Assembly (NCBI GenBank): GCA_030750665.1
Contig: JASMHR010000003.1
Coordinates: 1 to 52,922, forward strand
Direction: 5' to 3'
Source of the DNA: Candidatus Poseidoniaceae archaeon
GTDB lineage: Archaea > Thermoplasmatota > Poseidoniia > Poseidoniales > Poseidoniaceae
DNA: 52,922 nt
In this document: one piece after another, positions 15,898-24,601 of the stretch
Layout: each line of letters begins with the position of its first letter
Numbering within the stretch: the first letter of the stretch is position 1
Notes under the pieces: model-generated
Seen by the model: only the letters and a program-made list of their open reading frames with translations
Database searches by the model: none
Told to the model about the DNA's origin: nothing
Translations under genes and position numbers: made by a program

Positions 15898-18800
15898 TCA
15901 TTCTTCTTCAGAATAATCTTCTTCGTCATCATCAGCACCAGCGTTGCTAGGTGGACCACTTCGAGAACTTGGCGGTGGACCTCTACGTCCTGCACCGGGA
16001 GGTGGACCTCTCTTGGAGTCAGGCGGTCCCTTTCGTCCACTCGTGCCAGATGGAGGAGGACCACGTCCAGTTCTTCTTGGTGGACCTTTACTGCCTTTCG
16101 TACTTGGTGGTGGTCCTCGTCGAGATCTGGAAGATTCTGCCTCATCTGCTACTTCTTCCTTCGTGTCGATACCAGCAATGGTCGGGACCTTGATGGACTC
16201 AATCATTGAATCCATATCAGAATCATCAGCCTCATCAGGAATTTCTTCTTCAGCATCCTGTATCAGGTCATCAATAGGGATTTGGGGAGTCATCATTACT
16301 CTGGAGACCGGAGTCAAACTTGAGGGCCCGTCTTCACCATCAGCCTCCTCTTCGCTAGTGGCTGGAGTCATGATTTGAGTAGATATAGGAGTAATACTTG
16401 CCATTTCTTTGACCGTTTCCGTCTCGGTTGATTCCGTTGGAGTAGTTTCAGGACTGAGAGTCGAGTCAGTAGATGGGGTCAATACCGTTGTTGAAACCGG
16501 AGTCAGTTGTGCAGTGACGGTCTTTGGGGCCTTCTCTTGAGGCTTCAGAATGGTTGTGGAGGTTGGAATCAATGGAGCTACTTCGGTGGTTATCTCCTTG
16601 CCAATTGGTGTTGGCAGTACCTCTTCCGGTTCTTCTTCAATCGGTTTTGCATCAGGTAGCCTTGGAGGAACCATACTTGGTGAGACTGGAGATCTTGCAG
16701 GTACTACCATTCCCTCTGAGGTGATTTCTGGAACATTGGGTTCGATTGCTTCGCCTACTGGAGTTGGTCTTTGTGTAGGAGGTACTTGCACATGAGGTAC
16801 TTGCGCAGATGGCGGTGCCTGAACGGGTGCTACAGCGGGGGTATCTGGCCTTGGATCAAAGGACATTGGTTCGCCAGCACCACCACGTGCGGGACCGGTT
16901 GGGAGTGGTTGTCTAACCACCCTCTGTACTGGTTGAATCGCTTGTTGAGCAGGCCCACCAGTAAGTGGAGGTTGGATTGGGTGAGCCATCGGTCCACCTT
17001 GTTCAGCCAATGGCCGGCGCTTCAATTCCGGCATTGCAGGCCCGCGAGATGTACCAGCACCCAATCCGCCGAGAGTTGGTCTTCCAGCAGCTGCAGTCAA
17101 TGGGTCAGCCCTTGCACCAAGTTTGCTTGGGTCTCCTAATCCTCCAATGGCAGCACCACCAGGTTGGCCAGCAATTGCTGAAAGCCATGACTGTTGTTTT
17201 GCGATTCGTCCTTCTTCACTCTGAAGGCGAGCGAATTCCTTCTCCTTGTCAGTCAGTCGGTCTGAATCTGCATCAATTTCCATCTGCATCTTCTGTTCAA
17301 TGGATTCTCGCATCTTCGATTCTGCCATTCCGCGGAATGCATCCATTTGATCTCCAAGTTGCCCGAGCCGGTCTTTGATCTCAGCACGCTTGATGCCGAG
17401 TTGTGATTCTATCTCGGCACGGATTTGACTTTCTTTGCGCCGAATCTCGATGAGTGCCTTGTTGCGCATGATTTCTTCACGCTTGGATAGTTGCTGTTCG
17501 AGTTGACTCGATATCTGGTCTTCCTTGGAGGAACGGAATTCCTTGAGGCGGTCTTCCATATCGACTTCAAGTTCGAGAGTAGTCTCATCTCGAATAAGGT
17601 CAAGGTCTGTCTCAAATGTCAAACGTTCGTTGCGCATCTGAGCATCGATCTCAGACATTATCGCCTTCATGGCGGCCTTCTCACGCGATTGGAATTCGGT
17701 CTCCAATCTCTCGACCCAATCCCTCTTCTCTTCTCCAAACTTGACATCTAGGTTTTCTCTGATATCATTCTCCTGATCATAACGGAATCTGGAAAGGCGA
17801 TTCTGTATCTCGGCTTCTCTAGCCATTCGATAGGCAGCGAATTCTTCCTCCAGACGGCGATTCATCTCGCCTTCGATATCTTCTGTGATTTCTCTGCTGA
17901 TGCTTTCTACTGCTTGACCAAAGGTCAAGTCATACTTTTCTCGCAATCTCTCTTTGCGCGATGCCAATCTGTCAGCATAGGATTCAGACAAGTCTCTGTT
18001 GATCTGTAAACGCAACTCGTCTCGACGACGGGCGACAGCCATTTCGACATCTTCTCTCATCCTGTCTTCAAGTTCTACGGTCTCTCTGCGTAGGTCCTGT
18101 TCGATATCCGATTGTAGTTGTTGAGCAACCTCTTCCTCAAGCCTTCTGCTGCGTCTTTCATATTCTGACCGCAGTCTGGTCTCTCGCGAGCGCATGCGTT
18201 CGCGTAACTGATTCTCTAGGCGTCGACGAATGCCAATTCGCAATTGTTCCTCGCGTTCTGAGAGAAGAGACATGTTTTCTTCTTCCAGGCGTTCAACCTC
18301 ATTCTTCTCGACCTGTGAGAAATGAATCTCCAGTTCCGATTCAATGGTTGATTCCATATCTCGAATTCGGCTTTGAAGAGCCTGATCGTACTCGATCTCC
18401 ATACGCTCTTTCTGGAAGGTCAAGCGACGCTGATGATTATCGGAGAGATCCTGCTCAAGTCTGCCACGCATATGCTGACGGTGTTCCTCAAGTCGACGTT
18501 CTTGTTCGACTTCTAGTTGCTCACGCATTGAATCCACTTCGCGCTGTAACTGTAACTCCAAGCGCTCCCGGATATCCTTCTCCTCTTTTCCAAGTGCTTC
18601 TATCTCGAGTTGTGCCAGTTCATCTTCCATCTCTTTACGAAGTTCACGCTCAAGTTGAGATAGTGTCATCTCATGTTGTTGGCTGAGTTCGCTGGCGATG
18701 ACTTCCTGCATAGCAGATATTCTTTCTGATTGTGCTTTCAGACGAAGATGTCTATCTCTACGCAGTCGGGCTCGAAGGCGTTCTTCTTCTCGGAACCTAG

Positions 18801-18948
18801 CGCTACGCTGAACCGTTGAATCCAATGTTGGGCTGGCAGCTCTAGTCATCTGATTGCGCAGAGCCGAAAGTGTCAATCCGTCGCCTGAGTGCTTCCGCTC
18901 TTCGCGGCTTCTCAGAACCGCTGTATCTCCGCTGTCGCTGACGCTCAT
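15898..18948 (-). CDS. Giant coiled-coil protein with TP-repeat and GPPP-rich tail
   Basis: 1016 residues from ATG 18948 (GGATGGGGTG upstream); an ATG at 18981 is also in frame. Residues ~50-590 are an almost unbroken Arg/Glu-rich heptad region (REQLEVEQERRLEEHRQHMR, RLEEEVAQQLQSDIEQDLRR). Next is a Gly/Pro/Gln-rich linker (~595-770). Four copies of a (L/I)TPxSTxx(L/M)TP motif follow (~790-890), then a GPPP-rich basic tail and an acidic end (DDDEEDYSEEE). No signal peptide or membrane helix, so cytoplasmic. A ~540-residue coiled coil would reach roughly 80 nm. Architecture suggests a scaffold or filament; no homologue recognised. Flanked by the surface protein gene and a lipid synthase gene, all leftward. 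Confidence 0.8.
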   Translation of the reverse strand: MSVSDSGDTAVLRSREERKHSGDGLTLSALRNQMTRAASPTLDSTVQRSARFREEERLRARLRRDRHLRLKAQSERISAMQEVIASELSQQHEMTLSQLERELRKEMEDELAQLEIEALGKEEKDIRERLELQLQREVDSMREQLEVEQERRLEEHRQHMRGRLEQDLSDNHQRRLTFQKERMEIEYDQALQSRIRDMESTIESELEIHFSQVEKNEVERLEEENMSLLSEREEQLRIGIRRRLENQLRERMRSRETRLRSEYERRSRRLEEEVAQQLQSDIEQDLRRETVELEDRMREDVEMAVARRRDELRLQINRDLSESYADRLASRKERLREKYDLTFGQAVESISREITEDIEGEMNRRLEEEFAAYRMAREAEIQNRLSRFRYDQENDIRENLDVKFGEEKRDWVERLETEFQSREKAAMKAIMSEIDAQMRNERLTFETDLDLIRDETTLELEVDMEDRLKEFRSSKEDQISSQLEQQLSKREEIMRNKALIEIRRKESQIRAEIESQLGIKRAEIKDRLGQLGDQMDAFRGMAESKMRESIEQKMQMEIDADSDRLTDKEKEFARLQSEEGRIAKQQSWLSAIAGQPGGAAIGGLGDPSKLGARADPLTAAAGRPTLGGLGAGTSRGPAMPELKRRPLAEQGGPMAHPIQPPLTGGPAQQAIQPVQRVVRQPLPTGPARGGAGEPMSFDPRPDTPAVAPVQAPPSAQVPHVQVPPTQRPTPVGEAIEPNVPEITSEGMVVPARSPVSPSMVPPRLPDAKPIEEEPEEVLPTPIGKEITTEVAPLIPTSTTILKPQEKAPKTVTAQLTPVSTTVLTPSTDSTLSPETTPTESTETETVKEMASITPISTQIMTPATSEEEADGEDGPSSLTPVSRVMMTPQIPIDDLIQDAEEEIPDEADDSDMDSMIESIKVPTIAGIDTKEEVADEAESSRSRRGPPPSTKGSKGPPRRTGRGPPPSGTSGRKGPPDSKRGPPPGAGRRGPPPSSRSGPPSNAGADDDEEDYSEEE
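16285..16575 (-). repeat. Four TPxSTxxxTP repeats
   Basis: Units at about 16285-16320, 16364-16399, 16476-16508 and 16541-16575 encode SLTPVSRVMMTP, SITPISTQIMTP, QLTPVSTTVLTP and PLIPTSTTILKP, separated by acidic or Thr/Ser-rich spacers of 12-28 residues. Each looks like a short linear motif, possibly a docking or phosphorylation site. Confidence 0.75.
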
Positions 18949-19050
18949 GGGCACCCCATCCCGAACTGCATGCACATTCACCCATACTTAAGGGAGGGGG
19001 GTCGCAATCTGTTTCGCGAGGCTGATTATGCGGCGTGGAAGCCACCCCCG

Positions 19051-19947
19051 TCATTCCTCGCTGTTGAATTCTACAGCATCATCATCATTCGCTACCACCG
19101 ATGGTCCGAATACGATGTACGACATGACTAGGAGGAAGGATATCAGCAATAACGCGGAAACGAATCTATTGACATTGAGCGATGTTGTATCGCCTCCTCT
19201 TGATACGTGGATCAACATGGTCAGAGTCGCTGTCAGCAATACCGACATTTGAGTTACCGTTGTCCACATCGGCCAGCCTTTCTTCAATTTAGGCAATTTC
19301 CGGTCAGCGATCATCATGCCTCCTGCGAACAACATGAATGGAAGAATCAGCCAATCATAGTATGGTTTTTCTCCACCCTTTCCAAAGCATATTGGGTCGC
19401 ATTCCCAGGTTGACAACCCAGGACCTATTCCAGTTGCAGGTTGTGTCCAAATGAATAATGCCAGCGACATCAGAAACATCGAGGATGCGGGGGAGGAAAG
19501 TCCTGAGAAGTATGGAACATAACCGCCTTCTTCATGAGCGAATCTCGCCAATCGAAGCATACCTGTGGCGATGACCCAACAACAGGCGATTCCAAGCAAT
19601 ATAGTCCAGAACGGAGTTGCAGACCCCAGCCGGCCGAACATGACGAATATCATCAGGGCAGGTGCTACACAGAATGCCAAACAATCAGACATGATGTCTA
19701 GGTTGCCACCTAGAATTCTAATCTTTGAGTATCTGCGTGCGATTGGACCATCGATGACATCACCAATAACAGAGAGTATGATGCAGAGTACTGCAGCCCA
19801 GATGAAGGTATCATTCATCCCTCCACCAATCGGATCAGACAGCCCATCAACAGCAAGGATCAACATCAGAACAGCGACTGCTCCAAGCAGACCATTCGCC
19901 AGTGTGATATAATCGGCGATTCCCATCATCCGGTAGGTTGTTTTCAT
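19051..19947 (-). CDS. pssA: CDP-alcohol phosphatidyltransferase, archaetidylserine synthase type
   Basis: 298 residues, about eight membrane helices. The catalytic signature DG(x)2AR(x)8G(x)3D(x)3D is complete in DGPIARRYSKIRILGGNLDI followed by MSD. It joins a polar alcohol, probably serine, to CDP-archaeol, forming membrane lipid headgroups. The serine-type assignment rests on length and the long C-terminal half; inositol or glycerol phosphate remain possible. The helix-rich end (MSVLLTATLTMLIH, FVSALLLISFLLVMSYIVF) is followed by an acidic tail. Leftward, 69 bp from the coiled-coil start and 90 bp after the zinc-ribbon gene. Confidence 0.88.
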   Translation of the reverse strand: MKTTYRMMGIADYITLANGLLGAVAVLMLILAVDGLSDPIGGGMNDTFIWAAVLCIILSVIGDVIDGPIARRYSKIRILGGNLDIMSDCLAFCVAPALMIFVMFGRLGSATPFWTILLGIACCWVIATGMLRLARFAHEEGGYVPYFSGLSSPASSMFLMSLALFIWTQPATGIGPGLSTWECDPICFGKGGEKPYYDWLILPFMLFAGGMMIADRKLPKLKKGWPMWTTVTQMSVLLTATLTMLIHVSRGGDTTSLNVNRFVSALLLISFLLVMSYIVFGPSVVANDDDAVEFNSEE

Positions 19948-20037
19948 TGGAATCAGTTCGGTCGGGAGGCAAGCACTCTTTCAACAAATCCCCGTCGAAC
20001 GTGGAGAAAGACTATTCTTGAGAGCAACAATACATTC

Positions 20038-20472
20038 TCAGCCGGTCATCTCAAAGCCAGTATCACAGGCTGGACAGGTGACATTTCGAGTCCCTGGTCT
20101 TGTACGCAATCTCAATCGGCGTTCGCAGCCCGGGCATTGAATTTCGGACTTGGGGACGTTTGCTTTCACTTCAAAGTCACATAGACAGGAACCGCAGCGG
20201 ACATTTGCAGGTCTCTCGCCAATACCAACAACGAGTAGTTTGTTGCATTTTGGACAGCCGAGTTTTTCATCTTCCCAATCTCTTCGAGTAACTTCGTGGT
20301 CAATCTTCATCCTTGCTCCGCAGAGAACACATGATAACTCACCCAAGGCGCTTGGAAGCAACCCGTCGCACTTGGGACAGGATAATGGCGGAGGTGCAAT
20401 CCTTGATTCGACGCTCCAAGGCCCCTCTTCAGTATCTTCATCTTCAGAATCTGCCTCGGTCTTTTCTGACAT
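20038..20472 (-). CDS. Triple zinc-ribbon protein
   Basis: 144 residues with six CxxC knuckles in three pairs: CPKC/CVLC, CPKC/CGSC and CPGC/CPAC, spaced for three treble-clef or ribbon zinc sites. The N-terminal ~30 residues are acidic (SEDEDTEEG). The last ribbon (IQCPGCERRLRLRTRPGTRNVTCPAC) resembles the zinc ribbon found in FHA and MJ0042-type archaeal proteins. No catalytic domain. It may bind RNA, DNA or a protein partner. The 15 bp gap to the HTH regulator upstream indicates one operon with that gene and the metal ATPase. Confidence 0.75.
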   Translation of the reverse strand: MSEKTEADSEDEDTEEGPWSVESRIAPPPLSCPKCDGLLPSALGELSCVLCGARMKIDHEVTRRDWEDEKLGCPKCNKLLVVGIGERPANVRCGSCLCDFEVKANVPKSEIQCPGCERRLRLRTRPGTRNVTCPACDTGFEMTG

Positions 20473-20487
20473 CCTTAATCCTCCAAT

Positions 20488-21021
20488 TCACCTGGGTTTG
20501 GAGATCAATGCAACCGCTGAAGGAATGAAAGTGAAGGGTATATCGAAATCCAGTCCATTTTCTGTTGCTACTCTCTCGATGGTCTTCTTGGCAGTTATGG
20601 AATCGGTTGCGTTTCCGGATAGGTTGACCATTTTTATCTGGGCACCGCGTTCCAGCAGTTCTCTTACTTCTGGGTCAAGATTCTCTACCCAAGATGGCAA
20701 ACCGCCTCCTGAAATGGGGGCTGATGGAGTCTGATCATTGCTGCTGGAACTTACTTTCTGGATACATTTCCACCAACGAGAACGTCCGACATCACGGTGA
20801 TTCTCAATCAGTCCGATATTACTCAAATGTTTGAGATGATGATAGAGATGGTATCTCTCAATGCCTACTGCTTTACACAGTTGGACAGTTGACATTTCAT
20901 CAGAGTCAGCCAGTTGTTGGTAGAGTGCGTGTCGAGTAGGATGTGCAAGTGCTAGCCGGATGGGGTCGCCCCGAATCTTTGCCATACTCCATCCCCGTGT
21001 CTCCCAAGCCGGCTCAGCCAT
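20488..21021 (-). CDS. ArsR-like winged-helix transcriptional regulator
   Basis: 177 residues. A winged helix at ~20-85 reads DPIRLALAHPTRHALYQQL, STVQLCKAVGIERYHLYHHLKHLSNIGLIE and a wing GRSRWWKC. The ELCVCDL metal-binding helix of classic ArsR/SmtB is absent (LCKAVG), so metal sensing is not shown. The C-terminal ~90 residues (VRELLERGAQIKMVNLSG...) are not recognised. An internal ATG at 20985 gives a start closer to the domain. It lies 29 bp after the P1B ATPase gene and 15 bp before the zinc-ribbon gene; it may control this unit through the palindrome at 23769. Confidence 0.8.
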   Translation of the reverse strand: MAEPAWETRGWSMAKIRGDPIRLALAHPTRHALYQQLADSDEMSTVQLCKAVGIERYHLYHHLKHLSNIGLIENHRDVGRSRWWKCIQKVSSSSNDQTPSAPISGGGLPSWVENLDPEVRELLERGAQIKMVNLSGNATDSITAKKTIERVATENGLDFDIPFTFIPSAVALISKPR

Positions 21022-21050
21022 ATTTCAAAGCGTCGCAAGATGGCCTTGTT

Positions 21051-23735
21051 TCATGACCTCAAGCCACGCCTTGCCATCAGGGATTGGAAAGCCTCTCGAG
21101 TATCGTTCCATAGATCCTTGAACAGGTCCATCAACATTGCAAGGATTCCCTTTTCACCAGACAATCTTGCACCGTTGAGGATGACTAGGATAGCTGAAGC
21201 CTCATGAGCCAGAACTCCAATCCATAGTTGGTCATTGTACTCCGATACTACTGACCAGACAAGCAAGATAGTGATGGAGACAGAAATCAGAATATTTTGA
21301 GTGACTACGGTTCTGGTTCTTCGTGCCAATCGAATTAATTTACTGATCAGACGAGGGTCGTCTCCCGGAACCAATACATCTGCGGCATCAAGGTTAACCT
21401 GTTCACCGCTACCTATTGCTACTCCAACGTCAGAATTAGCCAGAGCTGCGGCGTCATTGAAACCATCTCCAGCCATCATGGTTACATGCGTTTTCGCTCT
21501 TGCTTCCACCCAATTCGCCTTGTCATTAGGGTCGAGGTCTCCTCTACAGGCAGCAGCGGGAATACCAACTCGCGGTCCAAATGCCTCAACGGCAGTACTG
21601 AGGTCACCTGACAATACTTCGACATTCACTTTCTGTTGATGCAATTCCTGTATCATTGCATCAGCCCCCTCTCGAATATCATCATGAACGAAGACGAACA
21701 GTGCAACGGCTTTGCCCGAACTGCTCAACAAAGAAGTGCCATGCCCTTCTTCCTTGGCTTCTTCCAGTGCTTTGTTGATATCCGAAGGTATGTCCACTCC
21801 TTCAGAAAGCAGCCAGTCAGGTCGTCCGAACATGACCTTGGTGTTTCCACGTTTACCAGTGACTCCAGCCTTTCCATCGTTGTGCTCCTTGACCTTGGTA
21901 GCTTCATATCCTTTTTCGGCAACCTGTGATTTGATGACTTCAGCATAGGGATGTGATGAACGGGCTTCCAATCCAGCAGCCAGTTTCATTGCCGCAGCCT
22001 CTTGTTTGCCCTTGGCCATCACCACTCTGTCCAGTCTTGGTCTTCCAGAGGTCAATGTTCCTGTCTTATCCAATAATGCTAGATTGACCCTACCTAGGCG
22101 TTCAATGACGTCTCCGCCGCGAGCGATGGCTCCAGAATGAGCGGCGTTGGCCAAAGAAGCGGCGTGAGGAATGGGTGCAGCTAGAAGCAGGGCGCAGGGA
22201 CAAGCAACTACCCATAACAGCAGCATCATCTTCCAGTTGGAAGCCTCACCAGAAAGGAACCAGGCCAGCGGCGCACCAATGAGAACCAAAGGAATCCAAA
22301 TCGCTGTGAATACCTCGACAGTACTCTGTAGGCGCGGGGGTTTTTCTCTGAATGAATGAACATCTTCAATCAAGCCACTGAGTCTTGTGTTCTCTCCAGT
22401 GGCAGTGGTGCTGATGATCAATGGCCCCTGTCTTAACACTAGACCTGCCAACACTTCATCGCCTTCTTCCACTCTGACGGGAATTGACTCTCCAGTCAAC
22501 GGTGCTCTATCTATTGAACCAGTCCCCTCCACTACTTCTCCATCAACAGGGATGACTTCGCCGCTGCGAACCTCGACACGGTCTCCAGCGGCCAGTAAAG
22601 AGACAGGCATCTCCTCGATATCACAGAGAGGTTCTGCCACTTGAACGGGTACACCTTGTGCTATGGATGATGATTCGGGGTCTGCAACGTCCACAGTTGC
22701 CATGTTCAATCGTATTCCAGATGCCTTTGGCTTCTCTTGAACCACTCTTGCTTTACGGGGAAGACGGTCCAATCCACCCTGCATCGCTTTACGCGCTCGC
22801 ATGAGAGCAGAGCCTTCCATATGTGAGGTGAATGCAACCAGAATTACAACCAAGAGAGCCTCGCTCCAAGCCTGTAATACCGCTGCCCCTAAGACCGCTA
22901 ATGTTGTCAATATCTGGAAACCAAGTTGCCTTGACCTGAGGCTGGCTATCGCCTCAGTGAACATTCTGAAACCTCCGATGAGAATACCAGCGATACCGAT
23001 GCTCATTATCAGCCACATCGGCCCACTCAGTATCTCCAATGTCAGGACTGCAGCAAATGCAGGTACTGCTACTGCTCCACCGAGCAGGCGAATCTGGTCA
23101 GGGCGCAGCCGATTGGAAACAGCAGGGCGAAGTTGGACTTCATGTCCGATGAGATTGCTCAATGCCAAGTCGCGAGCCTCGACAATCGAAATGCTGGAGT
23201 CCTCAGATACTTGGACCAGAATTCCACCATCATCATCCGACTGGACATCCAGAATACCGGATTGCCTCTTAATCAATTTCAATAGTCCTCTAGAATCAAT
23301 ATCTAAGCGCTTACTCAGACGGTCACTCTTCACTCCGCCCAACTGATACCATTGCAAATCTGGAGCATGTCCAAGACTTGACAATACACCATTGGCTTCA
23401 GAAAGTGTTCCCTTGGATAGGTCAACCACCAATCTGACACTGCCTTCGGCCACTGAAACATTGCAATCAGTGACCACATCCAGACGATTCAGGGCCTTTG
23501 TCGCCTTGAACGCACAATCAGGGCAGTCCATTCCAGTAAGTGGCCAGGCTACTGAGTGTTCACCACTCACCACAAGGTCGACGAGAACCTCATCGATTGG
23601 AGTCGTATCTATTTCAGGTTCAATGATGGCTTCAACCACTTCCTCCACTTGTATATCTTCAATCTTTTGAGTTTGAGAGGAACCTGAAAGGTCGTCGAGG
23701 AAAAGAAAATCCTCACCACCATCTCCCCCTACCAT
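21051..23735 (-). CDS. P1B-type heavy-metal transporting ATPase
   Basis: 894 residues from ATG 23735 (an in-frame TTG at 23762 also exists). An N-terminal acidic segment leads to a heavy-metal-associated domain with TGMDCPDCAFKATKAL. Then come a membrane bundle, the actuator loop (DRAPLTGESIPV), CPC in the metal-binding helix (VVACPCALLLAAP), phosphorylation motif DKTGTLTSGRP, SSHPYAEV with the class HP dipeptide, and GDGFNDAAALANSDVGVAIG. The last helix reads VLAHEASAILVILNGARL. CPC is shared with Zn/Cd and Cu pumps, while HExS is reminiscent of P1B-4 pumps. It exports a soft divalent or monovalent metal; which one is not settled. Confidence 0.92.
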   Translation of the reverse strand: MVGGDGGEDFLFLDDLSGSSQTQKIEDIQVEEVVEAIIEPEIDTTPIDEVLVDLVVSGEHSVAWPLTGMDCPDCAFKATKALNRLDVVTDCNVSVAEGSVRLVVDLSKGTLSEANGVLSSLGHAPDLQWYQLGGVKSDRLSKRLDIDSRGLLKLIKRQSGILDVQSDDDGGILVQVSEDSSISIVEARDLALSNLIGHEVQLRPAVSNRLRPDQIRLLGGAVAVPAFAAVLTLEILSGPMWLIMSIGIAGILIGGFRMFTEAIASLRSRQLGFQILTTLAVLGAAVLQAWSEALLVVILVAFTSHMEGSALMRARKAMQGGLDRLPRKARVVQEKPKASGIRLNMATVDVADPESSSIAQGVPVQVAEPLCDIEEMPVSLLAAGDRVEVRSGEVIPVDGEVVEGTGSIDRAPLTGESIPVRVEEGDEVLAGLVLRQGPLIISTTATGENTRLSGLIEDVHSFREKPPRLQSTVEVFTAIWIPLVLIGAPLAWFLSGEASNWKMMLLLWVVACPCALLLAAPIPHAASLANAAHSGAIARGGDVIERLGRVNLALLDKTGTLTSGRPRLDRVVMAKGKQEAAAMKLAAGLEARSSHPYAEVIKSQVAEKGYEATKVKEHNDGKAGVTGKRGNTKVMFGRPDWLLSEGVDIPSDINKALEEAKEEGHGTSLLSSSGKAVALFVFVHDDIREGADAMIQELHQQKVNVEVLSGDLSTAVEAFGPRVGIPAAACRGDLDPNDKANWVEARAKTHVTMMAGDGFNDAAALANSDVGVAIGSGEQVNLDAADVLVPGDDPRLISKLIRLARRTRTVVTQNILISVSITILLVWSVVSEYNDQLWIGVLAHEASAILVILNGARLSGEKGILAMLMDLFKDLWNDTREAFQSLMARRGLRS

Positions 23736-23768
23736 GATGAGCGACGAGATGCCCTTCGTCAAGAACCC

Positions 23769-23785
23769 AACGCTACTTCAGCGTT
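23769..23785. promoter_or_regulatory. Palindrome AACGCT-N5-AGCGTT between the metal ATPase and the divergent phosphatase
   Basis: Perfect 6-base arms (23769-23774 and 23780-23785). It falls in the 82 bp between ATG 23735 of the leftward ATPase and the preferred ATG 23818 of the rightward phosphatase. A dimeric winged-helix regulator encoded in the ATPase operon is the obvious candidate to bind it. Confidence 0.5.
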
Positions 23786-23817
23786 ACAATCAAGCGCTAA
23801 ACCTCCGTGGTGCAGCC

Positions 23818-24531
23818 ATGGGACTATTGCCATCAGAGCATGATCTCAGAATGCTTGTCATCGATATTGATGGAACTCTTACCGATGAGAACAAGTTGTT
23901 GCATACAGGTGCCGTTGAAGCGCTGCGAAAACTTGAGCAGGCAGGAATTCCAGTTGGTCTGGCGACCGGAAATGTCAGACCAATCACCTGGGGATTGTGG
24001 CGATTTCTTGGAATCACTGGTCCGATGATATGTGAAACAGGTGGAGTGATTTGGGAACCTCAACATGAGCAATTACTACACATGGCAGATGGAGCCCGTT
24101 CAAGGGCTGCTGCAGAGTGGTTGTCTACTCAGATAGATGGACTTGATGCATCAGGAATCGAATCCAATGCTTGGAGAGAGAGCGAGTGGTGCCTCAAGGT
24201 GCAAGAAGACGATGAACGAATTAGAGAATTGTTGAGCAACTCAGAATGGCCCGACCTCAAAGTGGTCAGGACAGGATTCGCCATTCATCTGGCAGAGCCA
24301 CAGGTCAACAAGGGCAATGGTCTGTTGAAATCACTCGAGATTCGAGGTATTTCTCCACAACAGGTCTGTGTTGTTGGCGATGCTCCGAACGACGACCCCT
24401 TGTTCGAGGTCGCAGGCTGGTCAATAGCAGTAGGGGGGGCGTTTGAATCCACAGCGGAATTGGCCGATGTGAAATCTCCATACTTCAGGGCCGATACTTT
24501 CCCACATCTTGTCAATGAATGGCTGGCTTGA
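23818..24531 (+). CDS. Phosphoglycolate phosphatase, archaeal HAD (Cof/SPP-like) type
   Basis: 237 residues from ATG 23818. HAD motif I MLVIDIDGTLTDENK, motif II LATGNVRP, a C2-type cap (residues ~75-150), the lysine of motif III in QVNKGNGL and motif IV VVGDAPNDDPLFEVAG. The pattern and length match archaeal phosphoglycolate phosphatase (TA0175 type) and sucrose-phosphate phosphatase relatives. In-frame ATG 23734 would add 28 residues without homology to the fold and would overlap the start codon of the divergent ATPase, so the shorter form is preferred. Its end overlaps nothing once the lipoprotein start at 24602 is used. Confidence 0.85.
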   Translation: MGLLPSEHDLRMLVIDIDGTLTDENKLLHTGAVEALRKLEQAGIPVGLATGNVRPITWGLWRFLGITGPMICETGGVIWEPQHEQLLHMADGARSRAAAEWLSTQIDGLDASGIESNAWRESEWCLKVQEDDERIRELLSNSEWPDLKVVRTGFAIHLAEPQVNKGNGLLKSLEIRGISPQQVCVVGDAPNDDPLFEVAGWSIAVGGAFESTAELADVKSPYFRADTFPHLVNEWLA

Positions 24532-24601
24532 AGTGACGAGTAATAGAAAAGACAAGCATCCTGAGTATCGGTTTTATGTCTATGATTCAAGTCGTAAGGT
24601 C

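Noticed and set aside
15944-17378. Several plus-strand frames with Gly/Pro repeats opposite the coiled-coil gene
   Set aside because: They mirror the low-complexity GPPP and TP repeats of the minus-strand gene; no ribosome sites.
22801-23346. Plus-strand open frame (181 codons)
   Set aside because: Antisense to the P1B ATPase; composition follows the complementary codons of membrane helices.
24427-24440. G7 run in the phosphatase gene as a phase-variable tract
   Set aside because: Short, in frame, and inside the conserved Gly-rich end of the enzyme; not notable beside the 11-base tract at 4823.
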